A program made the position numbers and the translations under genes. DNA of 64,000 nt, taken from assembly GCA_020847435.1 (NCBI GenBank), contig JADLBX010000024.1:62001-126000 (forward strand), read 5' to 3'. Numbering within the stretch: the stretch's first letter is position 1; the number at the start of each line of letters is the position of its first letter. The DNA comes from Anaerolineales bacterium (GTDB lineage Bacteria; Chloroflexota; Anaerolineae; Anaerolineales; Villigracilaceae). Below are positions 11,501 to 20,633 of this stretch, piece after piece. The notes beneath the pieces are model-generated. The model did not search any database and was not told where the DNA came from. It saw only the letters and a list, made by a program, of their open reading frames with translations.

Positions 11501-14500
11501 ATAGGCAGATCGCAGGTCATGGTCGTTGAAGCGCCACCAGCCATCTGTCAGTCCAAAGGTGAGATCGATCCAGCGCTCCGGCGCCGTCACTTCCGAGATC
11601 AGCGCAATTCCGCCGGGGGCAAGCATCTGTTGAAGATGGCGCAGTGTCTGGCGTAGGTCAGCGGTGGCGTGCAAAACATTTACTGCCAAGACAAGGTCAA
11701 ATGTCTGTCCTGCCAATCCCTGAGTGGACGGGTCCTGTTCGATATTGAGCAACTGGTAGCGCATAAAGGGATAGGCGCTGAACTGCTCCCGGGCGCGATG
11801 TAGAAATACTTGCGAAATATCCGTGAAGACATACTCTGCACAATGCCCGTTCAACCCTGGCACGACCGACGATGTAGCGCCACCGGTCCCCGCGCCAATC
11901 TCTAAAATCCGCAGAGGCTTCTCCGTCGAGCGAACGGCAATTTCAGCCACGATCTTTTGAGTCAGCGTATTGAAAACTTTGGCTTCTGGAGAATTGCGAT
12001 ACAGCGCTTCCGCTTCAGCCGTCGAACCATCCGGGAAAAGCAAATGCAACGGGTCTACACTGCCCGTTAAAATCCCACTCAAGTTTTCGCCACAACGCTG
12101 GGTCAACGCGGACTGGGTTTGGATCGTTGGGTAACTTTCAGATAATTGCGCGGGAGTATCGCCTGCAACTTCCAAAAGTCGAACCACTTCCCATTGAGCT
12201 TTACTGCCGTCATTTTCAAGTTTGAGTATGCCATCCTCTGCGAGAATAGATAAGAACCGTTCCATCAATTGACGATAACGACTCACGATCCCTAATCTGG
12301 ATACCAATTCCTCGATGTGAACACGTTCCCCCAGTGGAGGGTTCCACCCCAACGCACGCAACGCTTTGATGATATATGGCACGGTCGTCAATTCCAACTT
12401 TTGAATCCCCTCGTGGTGATTCCTCAAACCGAAAGATCGGCTCAAGGGTTCCATCTCAGCATAGGCAGGGACGGTAAGTTCGGAAAGCCTCCACTGGCTT
12501 TGCGAGCGGCTCTCCTCGATCGCCGGGATAGGCTGCCAGTCTACAGTGTACAGCCAGTCTTGGGGCGCTTCGGATTGCGCGTCGTTACTCGGCGCCTGGC
12601 GCATGGCAATATCACGGATCTCAGCCATTAACTGTCCATCATTTGCAATGAGGCGTACCTGCCCTTTCAACGTTTGCGGCGCTCCGGCGTCAAATTCCAG
12701 ATTGACATGACTCCACAATTCCAAATCGGGTTTACGGTACAGTATGAACGAGCCGATGCTCATTGGGAGATAAGCCGCAGTCGCATTGCCTTGCATGGCG
12801 GCGCTCATCACTTGCAAACAGGCATCCAACAGGGCTGGGTGAACGGTATATAACTTCGCCTCACTGACATTCTCTTCCGGCAGGCGGATGCGGCCCAACG
12901 CTTCACCATCCCGTCTCCAGAGATGTTGCACCCCGTGTAGACTCGGACCGAAGCGAAGGGAAAGATCATCCAACGCTTGATAATGTTCGACCGCCGTCAC
13001 CGCTTCTGTACAGCGTTTCTTGATAAGGTCCAAATCCACAGATGCGACCGGCAAGTGTGCCGACTGCCGCAGGATTGTGCCTGTAAGATGCGCTTGCCAT
13101 TCTGAGCGCTCCGGGGCATCGCTGCTGAACACTTGAAGCAAAGCCCGTCCATCCGCCTCGATGCTCAAGACAGTTTGAACGACACGTTCCCCCTCGGCTT
13201 GAAACGCGAGGGGTGCATGAATGACCACATCCTGCAAGATAGGCGATTCGAATCCCAACCCCAGCCGCGCTGCCGCCAGCCCCATCTCGATAAATCCTGT
13301 CGCGGGCATAATCGCTGTCTCATTCACACGGTGATCATTGAGGAAGGAAACCGTTTCAGCGTTAAGCACCGACTCGAATTGGACCTCTTTGAGAGGCGAG
13401 CGCAGACGACTCCCCAAAATTGGGTGTTGATACTGCCTGGCATTAATCCGATGAACAGGTTTGTCGGCAATCCAGTAACGCCGATGTTGGAAAGGATAAT
13501 GTGGCAGATGAATCTTCCGGCGCAAGCCTGTGCTGGCATATGGCTGATCAAAACCGACCCAGTTGATACTCATGCCATACACATATAGCGCGGCAAGGCC
13601 GGTCAACATTTGAGACCAATCGTCATGTTCTCTACGCAACGACGGCAACCAAAGATGATTGTTTTCTTCGAGACAGTTCCCAGCCATCCCCAATAGTGTG
13701 GGATGAGGTCCAATCTCGAGGAAGATCTCACCTCCCAGTTTTGCCAGCGCCTGTATCCCCTGCCTGAACTGAACAGGCTGACGGATATGATCGCGCCAAT
13801 AATCAGGCTGGGTTAACAGATTAGAGGAAGCAAGTTCCCCGGTCAGGCAGGAAACAAAGTGGATACGTGGCGTGTGGTAGGTAACTGTCTTTGCAACAGC
13901 CTCGAATTTCGCCAGGATGGGGTCCATGAGCGGAGAATGGAAGGCGTGCGAAACGGTCAACAGATGTGATTTAACACCTTGTTCTTTGAGTGTATCCAGG
14001 ATCGATCGTATCGCAGTGGCTTCGCCGGAAAGTACGATATTGGTCGGCTCATTGAAAGCGGCGATTGCTACACGGTCGGCATAGGCTTCAATGGCGCTTT
14101 TTACTCTCTCTTCCGGGGCGAATACAGCCGCCATGGCGCCGCCAGCAGGAAGCGACTGCATCATACGCCCACGCGCGGCAATCAATTTGAGTCCATCCTC
14201 CAGGCTAAAGACGCCAGCCACACATGCCGCAGCATACTCGCCCACACTGTGTCCCATCACGGCGGAGGGTGTAACCCCCCATGAGCGCCACAACTCAGCC
14301 AAGGCATACTCGATCACAAAAATAGCGGGCTGAGTGTATGCTGTTTCATGGATCAGCTTCGCAGTATCCGAGGCGGGGTCTGCGAACAAAACCTCCAACA
14401 AAGGTCGTTCCAGATATGGTTGCAGCAATTCCGCGCATTGATCCACAGCAAAACGGAAGACAGGCTGGGTCTCATATAACTGGCGCCCCATATTCAAATA

Positions 14501-16234
14501 CTGCGATCCCTGCCCTGTGAAAAGAAATGCCACGCGCGGATGATCGGTGGTCCGCACCCGTCCAGACTGCAAGCCGGGAGGTATCTGTCTATCGAGAAAT
14601 CTTGTAAGTTTTTCGCGAACATCCCGGACAGTTGATGCCTGAACCGCCAAACGAAAGGGCAGTGCAGCGCGTCCTGTATTTGCGGTATAGGCAGCATCTA
14701 CCAGCGAGAGATCGGGCGAGGCGTCAAAATGATCCGCATAACGGCGCGCAAGATCATATAATGCGTTTTCCGTCTGGGCAGAGAGACTCAAAAGATGTGT
14801 GGAGCGCTCGAGCGATTCTGTTTTTGGTTCATCGCTTCGAGCGGGAGGCTCTGCGAGAATCACATGCGCGTTTGTGCCGCTAAAGCCAAAGGAACTCACA
14901 CCGCCTACAAGCCTTCCATCAGCCTGCCAAGGCATGAGCCGAGTCGGCACGGTCACAGGGAGGGATGCCCACGCGATCAGAGGATTCGGAGTTTGAAAAT
15001 GCAGATGAGGCGGAATCTCTCGATGGGTCAGCGCAAGGACAAGTTTTATAAACCCGGCAACACCAGCCGCAGATTCGAGATGCCCGATGTTCGTCTTAAC
15101 CGAGCCGATGACCAACGGCTTACCCGGCGCTCTTCCTTCACCTAACGCCGCGCCCAATGCCTGCACTTCGATCGGATCGCCCAGTGAAGTACCGGTCCCA
15201 TGCGCCTCTACAAAACCAACCTCGTGCGGCTTGATTCCAGCGTTCGCCAGCGCGGCGCGGACCACCGCTTCCTGCGAAGGTCCATTCGGAGCAGTGAGAG
15301 CGCTACTGGCGCCATCCTGATTAACTGCCGATCCCAAAATGACCGCCAAGATGCGATCGTTATTAGCCTGCGCATCCGACAGACGCTTGAGCGCCACTAC
15401 CCCACAACCTTCACTCCGCACAAACCCATCGGCGCGGGCATCAAACGTTTTACAGCGGCCGTCCGGCGCCATAAAATGATATTTCGACAGGGCAATGGAC
15501 GTTTCCGGGCTCAGGACGGTATTCGTCCCGGCGGCGAGCGCCATATCGCATTCCTGGTTACGCAAGCTCTGTACGGCTAGATGAATCGCGACCAACGACG
15601 AAGAGCAAGCCGTATCAATAGACACACTCGGACCCTGCAAACCGAACACATAAGAAATACGCCCGGAGGCAATACTGCGCCCGACGCCCGAACCATAGTA
15701 TGTATCGATGCGGGATGCACCGTCATCCGCCATTTGCAGTTTGGCGTAATCATCGTTGACAATTCCCACAAAGACACCGGTTCGACTGCCGTCCAGTGTA
15801 TCGGGAGACTGACCGGCATGTTCGAGCGCCTTCCAACAGGTCTCAAGCAGGATGCGCTGCTGTGGATCCATGCTAACTGCTTCACGCGGTGAAATGCCAA
15901 ACAACTGCGGGTCGAACTGGTCCACATCTTGCACGAAACCGCCCCAGCGCGTGGACATCTTGCCCGGCGCTTCGGGGTCGGCATCGTAATAGGCATCGAT
16001 ATCCCAGCGTTCAGCGGGGATCTCCGAGATCGCGTCCACACCATCGCGGAGGAGTTGCCAGAACGCCTCAGGGCTATTTACTCCGCCTGGGAAATGACAA
16101 CCCAAGCCGACTACTGCAATCGGTTCGCGCTGAGCCTTTTTAACAGCATCAAGTTTTGCCTGCAACATTTCGACAGCAAGTAGCGCTTGTTTCAACGGAG
16201 AAAGCGGCGGCGGTTCTTTTTTTTCAGTCGTCAT
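8531..16234 (-). CDS. Type I polyketide synthase module E: KS-AT-DH-cMT-ER-KR-ACP
   Basis: The largest gene, 2,567 aa, with a full reductive loop plus C-methylation. KS ~37-460 (Cys210); AT ~565-860 (GHSVGEY Ser663, HAFHS, malonyl-type); DH ~935-1210 (His968, Asp1137 in HPALLDACLQ); cMT ~1285-1615 (LEIGAGTGGA at 1444-1453); ER ~1845-2155 (AAAGGVGSAAVQLA NADPH loop); KR ~2170-2355 (LDD); ACP Ser2485. The expected unit is alpha-methyl and fully saturated. Oddities: the DH motif HxxxGxxxxP has Glu972 in place of Gly, and the KR has His2315 (ANHSAAN) where Tyr is expected. ATG 16234 is chosen over 16243 because AAAGGA lies eight bases upstream of it; it overlaps the end of module D by 11 bases, indicating translational coupling. 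Confidence 0.96.
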   Translation of the reverse strand: MTTEKKEPPPLSPLKQALLAVEMLQAKLDAVKKAQREPIAVVGLGCHFPGGVNSPEAFWQLLRDGVDAISEIPAERWDIDAYYDADPEAPGKMSTRWGGFVQDVDQFDPQLFGISPREAVSMDPQQRILLETCWKALEHAGQSPDTLDGSRTGVFVGIVNDDYAKLQMADDGASRIDTYYGSGVGRSIASGRISYVFGLQGPSVSIDTACSSSLVAIHLAVQSLRNQECDMALAAGTNTVLSPETSIALSKYHFMAPDGRCKTFDARADGFVRSEGCGVVALKRLSDAQANNDRILAVILGSAVNQDGASSALTAPNGPSQEAVVRAALANAGIKPHEVGFVEAHGTGTSLGDPIEVQALGAALGEGRAPGKPLVIGSVKTNIGHLESAAGVAGFIKLVLALTHREIPPHLHFQTPNPLIAWASLPVTVPTRLMPWQADGRLVGGVSSFGFSGTNAHVILAEPPARSDEPKTESLERSTHLLSLSAQTENALYDLARRYADHFDASPDLSLVDAAYTANTGRAALPFRLAVQASTVRDVREKLTRFLDRQIPPGLQSGRVRTTDHPRVAFLFTGQGSQYLNMGRQLYETQPVFRFAVDQCAELLQPYLERPLLEVLFADPASDTAKLIHETAYTQPAIFVIEYALAELWRSWGVTPSAVMGHSVGEYAAACVAGVFSLEDGLKLIAARGRMMQSLPAGGAMAAVFAPEERVKSAIEAYADRVAIAAFNEPTNIVLSGEATAIRSILDTLKEQGVKSHLLTVSHAFHSPLMDPILAKFEAVAKTVTYHTPRIHFVSCLTGELASSNLLTQPDYWRDHIRQPVQFRQGIQALAKLGGEIFLEIGPHPTLLGMAGNCLEENNHLWLPSLRREHDDWSQMLTGLAALYVYGMSINWVGFDQPYASTGLRRKIHLPHYPFQHRRYWIADKPVHRINARQYQHPILGSRLRSPLKEVQFESVLNAETVSFLNDHRVNETAIMPATGFIEMGLAAARLGLGFESPILQDVVIHAPLAFQAEGERVVQTVLSIEADGRALLQVFSSDAPERSEWQAHLTGTILRQSAHLPVASVDLDLIKKRCTEAVTAVEHYQALDDLSLRFGPSLHGVQHLWRRDGEALGRIRLPEENVSEAKLYTVHPALLDACLQVMSAAMQGNATAAYLPMSIGSFILYRKPDLELWSHVNLEFDAGAPQTLKGQVRLIANDGQLMAEIRDIAMRQAPSNDAQSEAPQDWLYTVDWQPIPAIEESRSQSQWRLSELTVPAYAEMEPLSRSFGLRNHHEGIQKLELTTVPYIIKALRALGWNPPLGERVHIEELVSRLGIVSRYRQLMERFLSILAEDGILKLENDGSKAQWEVVRLLEVAGDTPAQLSESYPTIQTQSALTQRCGENLSGILTGSVDPLHLLFPDGSTAEAEALYRNSPEAKVFNTLTQKIVAEIAVRSTEKPLRILEIGAGTGGATSSVVPGLNGHCAEYVFTDISQVFLHRAREQFSAYPFMRYQLLNIEQDPSTQGLAGQTFDLVLAVNVLHATADLRQTLRHLQQMLAPGGIALISEVTAPERWIDLTFGLTDGWWRFNDHDLRSAYPLLTREKWVGLLSELKFDEIDIVPEPTDLSTNAIFLARQPLATTKNNGSWLILADQDGVGERLASRLQQRGEECILVHAGDEYQKTTDGWRVDPGRIGDFQQLWQEAVLQRQRDLRGIVHLWSLDILPLSDEEDDSPIERQRRGTESALSLVQVIASVAPSEASRLWLVTRKAQFVRSTDVLQIGQSPLWGMAKGIELEFPDWQCKRIDLDDQDSAESQTDQLMKELFSGANPENEIAYRSQTRYAVRLSRFTPRAASHESAVTLLGSASGILDDIGLQTATRRAPDRGEVEIRILASGLNFRDLMNALAMRSDPEPLGGECSGRIVAVGEGVTRFQVGDEVIAIASGSFGSYVTVDADFVALKPAQLSFDEAATIPLACMTADYALTDIAHLHKGQRVLIHAAAGGVGSAAVQLALRVGAEVFGTAGTDEKRAYLKEIGVQHVLDSRTLVFAEEINRLTHGEGVDVMLNSLAGEFIPTSLSALADHGVFLEIGKRDIWPAEQVAQLKPNAHYHILDLSRFVAENPPLLQTLLNRTMDAAQSGSLKPLRFQTFPLERAVEAFRYMAQAKHIGKIVLTQEHTSLLPIRDDASYLITGGLTGLGLLTAQHLAKLGARNLVLMGRRQASEMAREAIVLMEQAGVRVKVVQGDVSRFDDVQDVLRQIKAEMPSLRGIIHSAGVLDDGILLQQRWERFVNVMLPKIAGAWNLHRLTRDLSLDFFVLFSSAASVLGSPGQANHSAANMFMDMLAQYRRQLGLPALSVNWGAWSGVGIAAEMQVEKRAGQKGMGMISPHIGLQLLDDLIGENIGQVVVAPVDWDEFVRQNPSAEKRTWITSLVRRGGGNPTSRKMSFLESESFSLFERLGKTPVNQRRDVLLEFVEANAKKVLGMSAGDLIDPRQPLEELGLDSLTAVELRNMLGAQLKLQRNLPATLVFDYPTIGAITDYLAQDLLKAEGDQPDAKGLIKVETDLVQDIENLSDEEVTRLLSSMK

Positions 16235-19200
16235 TCGAAACATCCTTTAATTTGTTGAGCAGTAACGCCTCCACATCTTCCTCCGACAGTGACTCGATCT
16301 CCGCTTGTCGCGCCAGCATCGGGTCGGGTTTCTCTGCTACTCGGACTGTTGATGCATCTGCCTTGAAGAGCCTATTTTCCAAATATCTGGCAAGGGTTTC
16401 GATCGTTGGATAATCAAAGATTAACGTGGCTGGCAACGGCTGGGATAAGCCCAATCCTTTTGTGAGACGATTACGCAAATCGACTGCCATGAGCGAATCC
16501 ACACCGAATTCCATGAGACGCTGTCGCCGGTCCGGGGGATTGGATGGATCACAGCGGGTCACGCGCATGACCGCGCTCCTCACATAATCAATCAACAACA
16601 ATTCCCGTTCCTCCGACGCGGCGCTATTCAATCGTTCCAGAAATGCGATTGTCCCATCATCCAGACTTTCTTCCGGCTGGGAGGCGCGACCTGTGCGCTG
16701 TGACGAACCGCGCATACTATTCTGCCGTTCGATTGGAACATCCAGGGGAGCCTGCGCCAATATGATGCGCGCCCCCAAGATCTCAGTCGGCATCCCCGGG
16801 CCAGGCCAGGATTCCACCGCGATGAATCCGTTGGCTAGCAACGCCTCATGCCACTGCTTCGTTGAGAGCAAAGGAATATCCCGGCGCCATTTATCTTCAA
16901 AGCGACTCCAGCCTTCGATCAGACTGATCGAAGTTTCGAACCATGTCTGTTGTTCTGTGGTTTCGTAAAGAAGAAGCATGCCTCCTGGCGCAAGCAGGGA
17001 ACGTGCATGCTGCAATGCTTCGTCAAGATTCCTGGTGGCATGGAAGATATTTGCGCCCACCACCAGATGGAAACTATGCTTATCGTATCCCTGCTCTTCG
17101 GGGCTTTTTTCCATATCCAGAATACCAAATTGAAGAAAGGCGTATTCTTTAAATTTTTCTTCTGCTTGTTTGAAGAAATATTCCGATAGATCGGTGAAGA
17201 CATACACGGTCCGTTCGATAGGAAGAATTGGTAAAAGTGCGGCTGTGGCGCCGCCGGTCCCCGCACCGACTTCCAAAATGCGAAGCGGTCCGCTTGTTGT
17301 TTGCCCCACAACCCCCGCACCGACAATAGCCCGGGCGATTCCATTGAAGTAACGCGCAATGGGCGAGTTGTGATAGAGATAATCGGCTGTCGCGTATGAA
17401 CCGCCGGGGAACAGCGTGTCCAAAGGGCTGTCGGCGCCTTTCAAAATATTAACCAGCGCCTGCCCGCATCGTTCCAGATAATCGGGTAAATAACGCTCAT
17501 CCTTGTGTAAAGCCCGAGCCTCCTGAAGCAGGCGGTGGGAATCGCTCTCCGGCAATGGCTGTTGAGCGACATATACATCTGAGCCATTTCTAACGAGCAA
17601 GCCCGCTTCAGACAATACATTCAGCCAACGCTTCATCAGCCCCAAATAAACGGGGTTGATTGCCGCTTGTGCAAGGATGGCTTCCGCAGAAAAAGAGTCA
17701 CCAGATTTGGTAAAAAAGCCCAGTTCACGTAGCGCGCGCACGATATATGCAACTGCTAACCGATCCAACGCATCCCAACGAGCGGAATGCGACTCAATCG
17801 CCAGATCCAAAGGTCCACGATTGGCTTCATAATCACCCGCTTCAACGGACGCCTGCCATGCGGAACGTTGGGGCGGCGCAAGCAGTTGTGATGTTTGCCC
17901 TTCCACCCAATAGCGTTGGCGAGACCAGGGATAGGTGGGAATGGAAACGGGCTTGCGAGCATAGTGATGGTCAAAGGCTTTCCAATCCAGTGAGATACCC
18001 TGGGTGTACAAAATGGCAGCGCTTTCAAGCGCCTGCTGCCAATCCTGCCAGCCCGAACGCAGCGACGGGATGAAACTCCGTCCATCTGCCTGCTCGAGGC
18101 GCTGTGCCATTCCGGAAAGAACCGGGTGAGGTCCAACTTCAATGAAGTGATGATAGCCTTCAGTGAAGAGGGCGTGCATCCCATCGGCAAACCGGACAGG
18201 CTGGCGCAGGTGTCGTCGCCAGTAACCGGCATGAGTCACTTCGTCTCCATTCGCAAACGATCCGCTCAAGCAGGAAACAAAACCCAGGCGCGGTCGCGCG
18301 TATTCGATCGTTTCCGCTACCGACTCAAATTCATCCAGGATCGAGTCGAGGAAGTGAGAATGTGCCGCCTGTGAAACCGCTAACCGGCGCGTCTGAACGC
18401 CCAACTTCTCAAATTTTCCAAGCAGAGAAGCGATCGCTTCACTACTGCCCGAGACCACAATATTTGTGGGACCATTCAGCGCGGCAATAGCAACCGCTTC
18501 ACCGCAAGTTGCAATCGTATCCTGCACCACTGCTTCACTTGCAAATACAGCCAGCATTTCTCCGGAAACCGGCAGGGAATCCATCAGACGGCCACGCGCC
18601 GAAACCAATTTAAGACCATCCGCCAGGCTAAAGACCCCGGCGAGGCAAACCGCCACATATTCACCGACGCTGTGTCCCAACACAGTCGTGGGTTGAATCC
18701 CCCAGGACATCCACATCTGAGCCAACGCATATTCAATGGCAAAGAGGGCTGGTTGACCATACATCATGGTATCGAGCCGCTGGACGCCATCTGTCGGGAA
18801 AAGGATCTCCGTCAGCGGCACATCCAGGTGGGGTTTCAGAAGTTCTTCGCACTCCTGCAGCGCGGCGCGGAAAGCGGGTTGCGTCTTAAACAATTCCTCT
18901 CCCATACGCACATATTGTGAGCCGTGACCCGTAAACAAAAAGGCGATTTCGGGCGCAGCGGTGTCAAAGACCGTCCCGCAAAAAACCTCCTCAGTGTTGG
19001 GATCGTCTACAAACGCTCGCAGTTTTTCACGCGCCTGCTCGCTGGAAGAAGCAACCAGGGCAATCCGTTGAGGCAGATCGGCGCGTCCCGCATTGGCGGC
19101 AAAAGAAATATCTGCAAGGCTTGCCTGACTGTCCGATAAAAATTCGGCGAACTGACCAGCCAGATTTTTCAACGCCATTTTATCTTTGGCTGAAATCTTC

Positions 19201-20633
19201 AGCAGATGCAGCGGGCGCTCCATGCCCGCCGTCTTGGAAGTGGGTTCGGGCGCCGCTTCAAGCACGACGTGCGAGTTGGTCCCGCTAAACCCAAACGAAC
19301 TCACACCGACAAAGTATCCATCCTTGGAGACAGGCAAATCCGTTAACTGCGTAGTAACGTCCACAGGAAGTTCTTGCCACGGAATATACGGATTCGGCGT
19401 TTCAAAATGCAGGCTTGGTGGAATCTGTTTGTGTTGCAGGACCAGGACCGACTTCATCAGCGCCGCAATGCCCGCCGCGGCTTCGAGATGCCCAAGGTTT
19501 GTCTTGACCGAACCGATCTTCAAACGTCGGTCTGTAGGGCGTCCTGATCCATACACGGCGCCAAGCGCCTGCACTTCGATCGGGTCGCCTAATGATGTTC
19601 CCGTACCGTGCGCTTCAACGTAGTTCACCGCCGAGGCATCCACCTCCCCATTGTCCAGCGCCGCACGGATTACAGCCTCCTGTGCGAGTCCGTTCGGCGC
19701 AGTCAGTCCATTGCTGCGACCATCCTGATTCACGCCGGTACCGCGGATGACCGCCAGAATGTTATCGTTATCTGCCAGCGCATCGGAAAGACGCTTGAGC
19801 ACAACCATGCCACAGCCTTCCGAACGAACATATCCATCCGCGCGAGCGTCAAATGTTTTGCAACGTCCATCTGCAGATAACATGCCGGCTTTTGAAAAAC
19901 TGATATGCAAGTCCGGCAGTAAAATAACATTCACTCCGCCTACCAGCGCCAGCCGGCTTTCTCCGGAACGAAGGCTCTGCACCGCCAGATGAACTGCCAC
20001 TAGGGAAGAGGAACAAGCCGTATCAATCGAGACTGCCGGGCCCTGCAATCCCAGAAAATAGGAAATACGACCCGCGGCTACGCTATGGGTTGTGCCCTGG
20101 GCAAAGTACACATCGCGCAGACGGTGATCCTGCCCAGCCATGATCTGATAATAATCCAGCGAGGCGATGCCGAGAAAGACACCCGCCTTTGAACCGGTCA
20201 GCCTATCGGGCGCCTGCGATGCCGCTTCCAGCGCTTCCCATGCGCATTCAAGCAACAGGCGGTGCTGGGGATCCAAACCTTCTGCCTCACGCGGAGAAAG
20301 ACCGAAAAACTGCGCGTCGAACCGATCAATCTGCTCGAGGAACCCGCCCCAACGTGTGATCATCTTGCCTGCCGCGTCGGGGTCAGGATCGTAAAAGGAG
20401 TCATTATCCCAGCGATCGCCCGGAACTTCGGTAATCGCATCCACACCGTTACTCAACAACCGCCAGAAATCATCTACAGAGTTGACCCGGCCTGGATAAC
20501 GGCACGCCATGCCGATTACGGCGATCGGCTCATGACTCGCATGTTCCATCGCTTCGAGGCGGGCGCGCATCTCAAGGACTTCCTGCAATGCCCGCTTGAC
20601 AGGAGATAGATCAGGATTCGGTGTCTTGGTCAT
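16224..20633 (-). CDS. Type I polyketide synthase module D: KS-AT-cMT-ACP, no ketoreductase
   Basis: A compact module of 1,469 aa. KS ~35-460 (Cys207, His342, His382 all present); AT ~560-860 with Ser655 in GHSVGEY; cMT ~950-1295 (LEVGAGTGGA around 1120-1129, NIFHAT loop); ACP (GVDSL, Ser1380). No DH, ER or KR is present, and the structural KR half is also absent, so it should deliver an alpha-methylated (or gem-dimethylated) beta-ketone. The AT is atypical: the usual GQGSQ reads GHGSQ (His570) and the specificity motif HAFHS reads QAAHS (residues 755-759), although the catalytic His758 is retained. Its ATG overlaps the stop of module C in ATGA. The C-terminus has LSEEDVEALLLNKL, a docking-like helix. 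Confidence 0.95.
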   Translation of the reverse strand: MTKTPNPDLSPVKRALQEVLEMRARLEAMEHASHEPIAVIGMACRYPGRVNSVDDFWRLLSNGVDAITEVPGDRWDNDSFYDPDPDAAGKMITRWGGFLEQIDRFDAQFFGLSPREAEGLDPQHRLLLECAWEALEAASQAPDRLTGSKAGVFLGIASLDYYQIMAGQDHRLRDVYFAQGTTHSVAAGRISYFLGLQGPAVSIDTACSSSLVAVHLAVQSLRSGESRLALVGGVNVILLPDLHISFSKAGMLSADGRCKTFDARADGYVRSEGCGMVVLKRLSDALADNDNILAVIRGTGVNQDGRSNGLTAPNGLAQEAVIRAALDNGEVDASAVNYVEAHGTGTSLGDPIEVQALGAVYGSGRPTDRRLKIGSVKTNLGHLEAAAGIAALMKSVLVLQHKQIPPSLHFETPNPYIPWQELPVDVTTQLTDLPVSKDGYFVGVSSFGFSGTNSHVVLEAAPEPTSKTAGMERPLHLLKISAKDKMALKNLAGQFAEFLSDSQASLADISFAANAGRADLPQRIALVASSSEQAREKLRAFVDDPNTEEVFCGTVFDTAAPEIAFLFTGHGSQYVRMGEELFKTQPAFRAALQECEELLKPHLDVPLTEILFPTDGVQRLDTMMYGQPALFAIEYALAQMWMSWGIQPTTVLGHSVGEYVAVCLAGVFSLADGLKLVSARGRLMDSLPVSGEMLAVFASEAVVQDTIATCGEAVAIAALNGPTNIVVSGSSEAIASLLGKFEKLGVQTRRLAVSQAAHSHFLDSILDEFESVAETIEYARPRLGFVSCLSGSFANGDEVTHAGYWRRHLRQPVRFADGMHALFTEGYHHFIEVGPHPVLSGMAQRLEQADGRSFIPSLRSGWQDWQQALESAAILYTQGISLDWKAFDHHYARKPVSIPTYPWSRQRYWVEGQTSQLLAPPQRSAWQASVEAGDYEANRGPLDLAIESHSARWDALDRLAVAYIVRALRELGFFTKSGDSFSAEAILAQAAINPVYLGLMKRWLNVLSEAGLLVRNGSDVYVAQQPLPESDSHRLLQEARALHKDERYLPDYLERCGQALVNILKGADSPLDTLFPGGSYATADYLYHNSPIARYFNGIARAIVGAGVVGQTTSGPLRILEVGAGTGGATAALLPILPIERTVYVFTDLSEYFFKQAEEKFKEYAFLQFGILDMEKSPEEQGYDKHSFHLVVGANIFHATRNLDEALQHARSLLAPGGMLLLYETTEQQTWFETSISLIEGWSRFEDKWRRDIPLLSTKQWHEALLANGFIAVESWPGPGMPTEILGARIILAQAPLDVPIERQNSMRGSSQRTGRASQPEESLDDGTIAFLERLNSAASEERELLLIDYVRSAVMRVTRCDPSNPPDRRQRLMEFGVDSLMAVDLRNRLTKGLGLSQPLPATLIFDYPTIETLARYLENRLFKADASTVRVAEKPDPMLARQAEIESLSEEDVEALLLNKLKDVSNDD

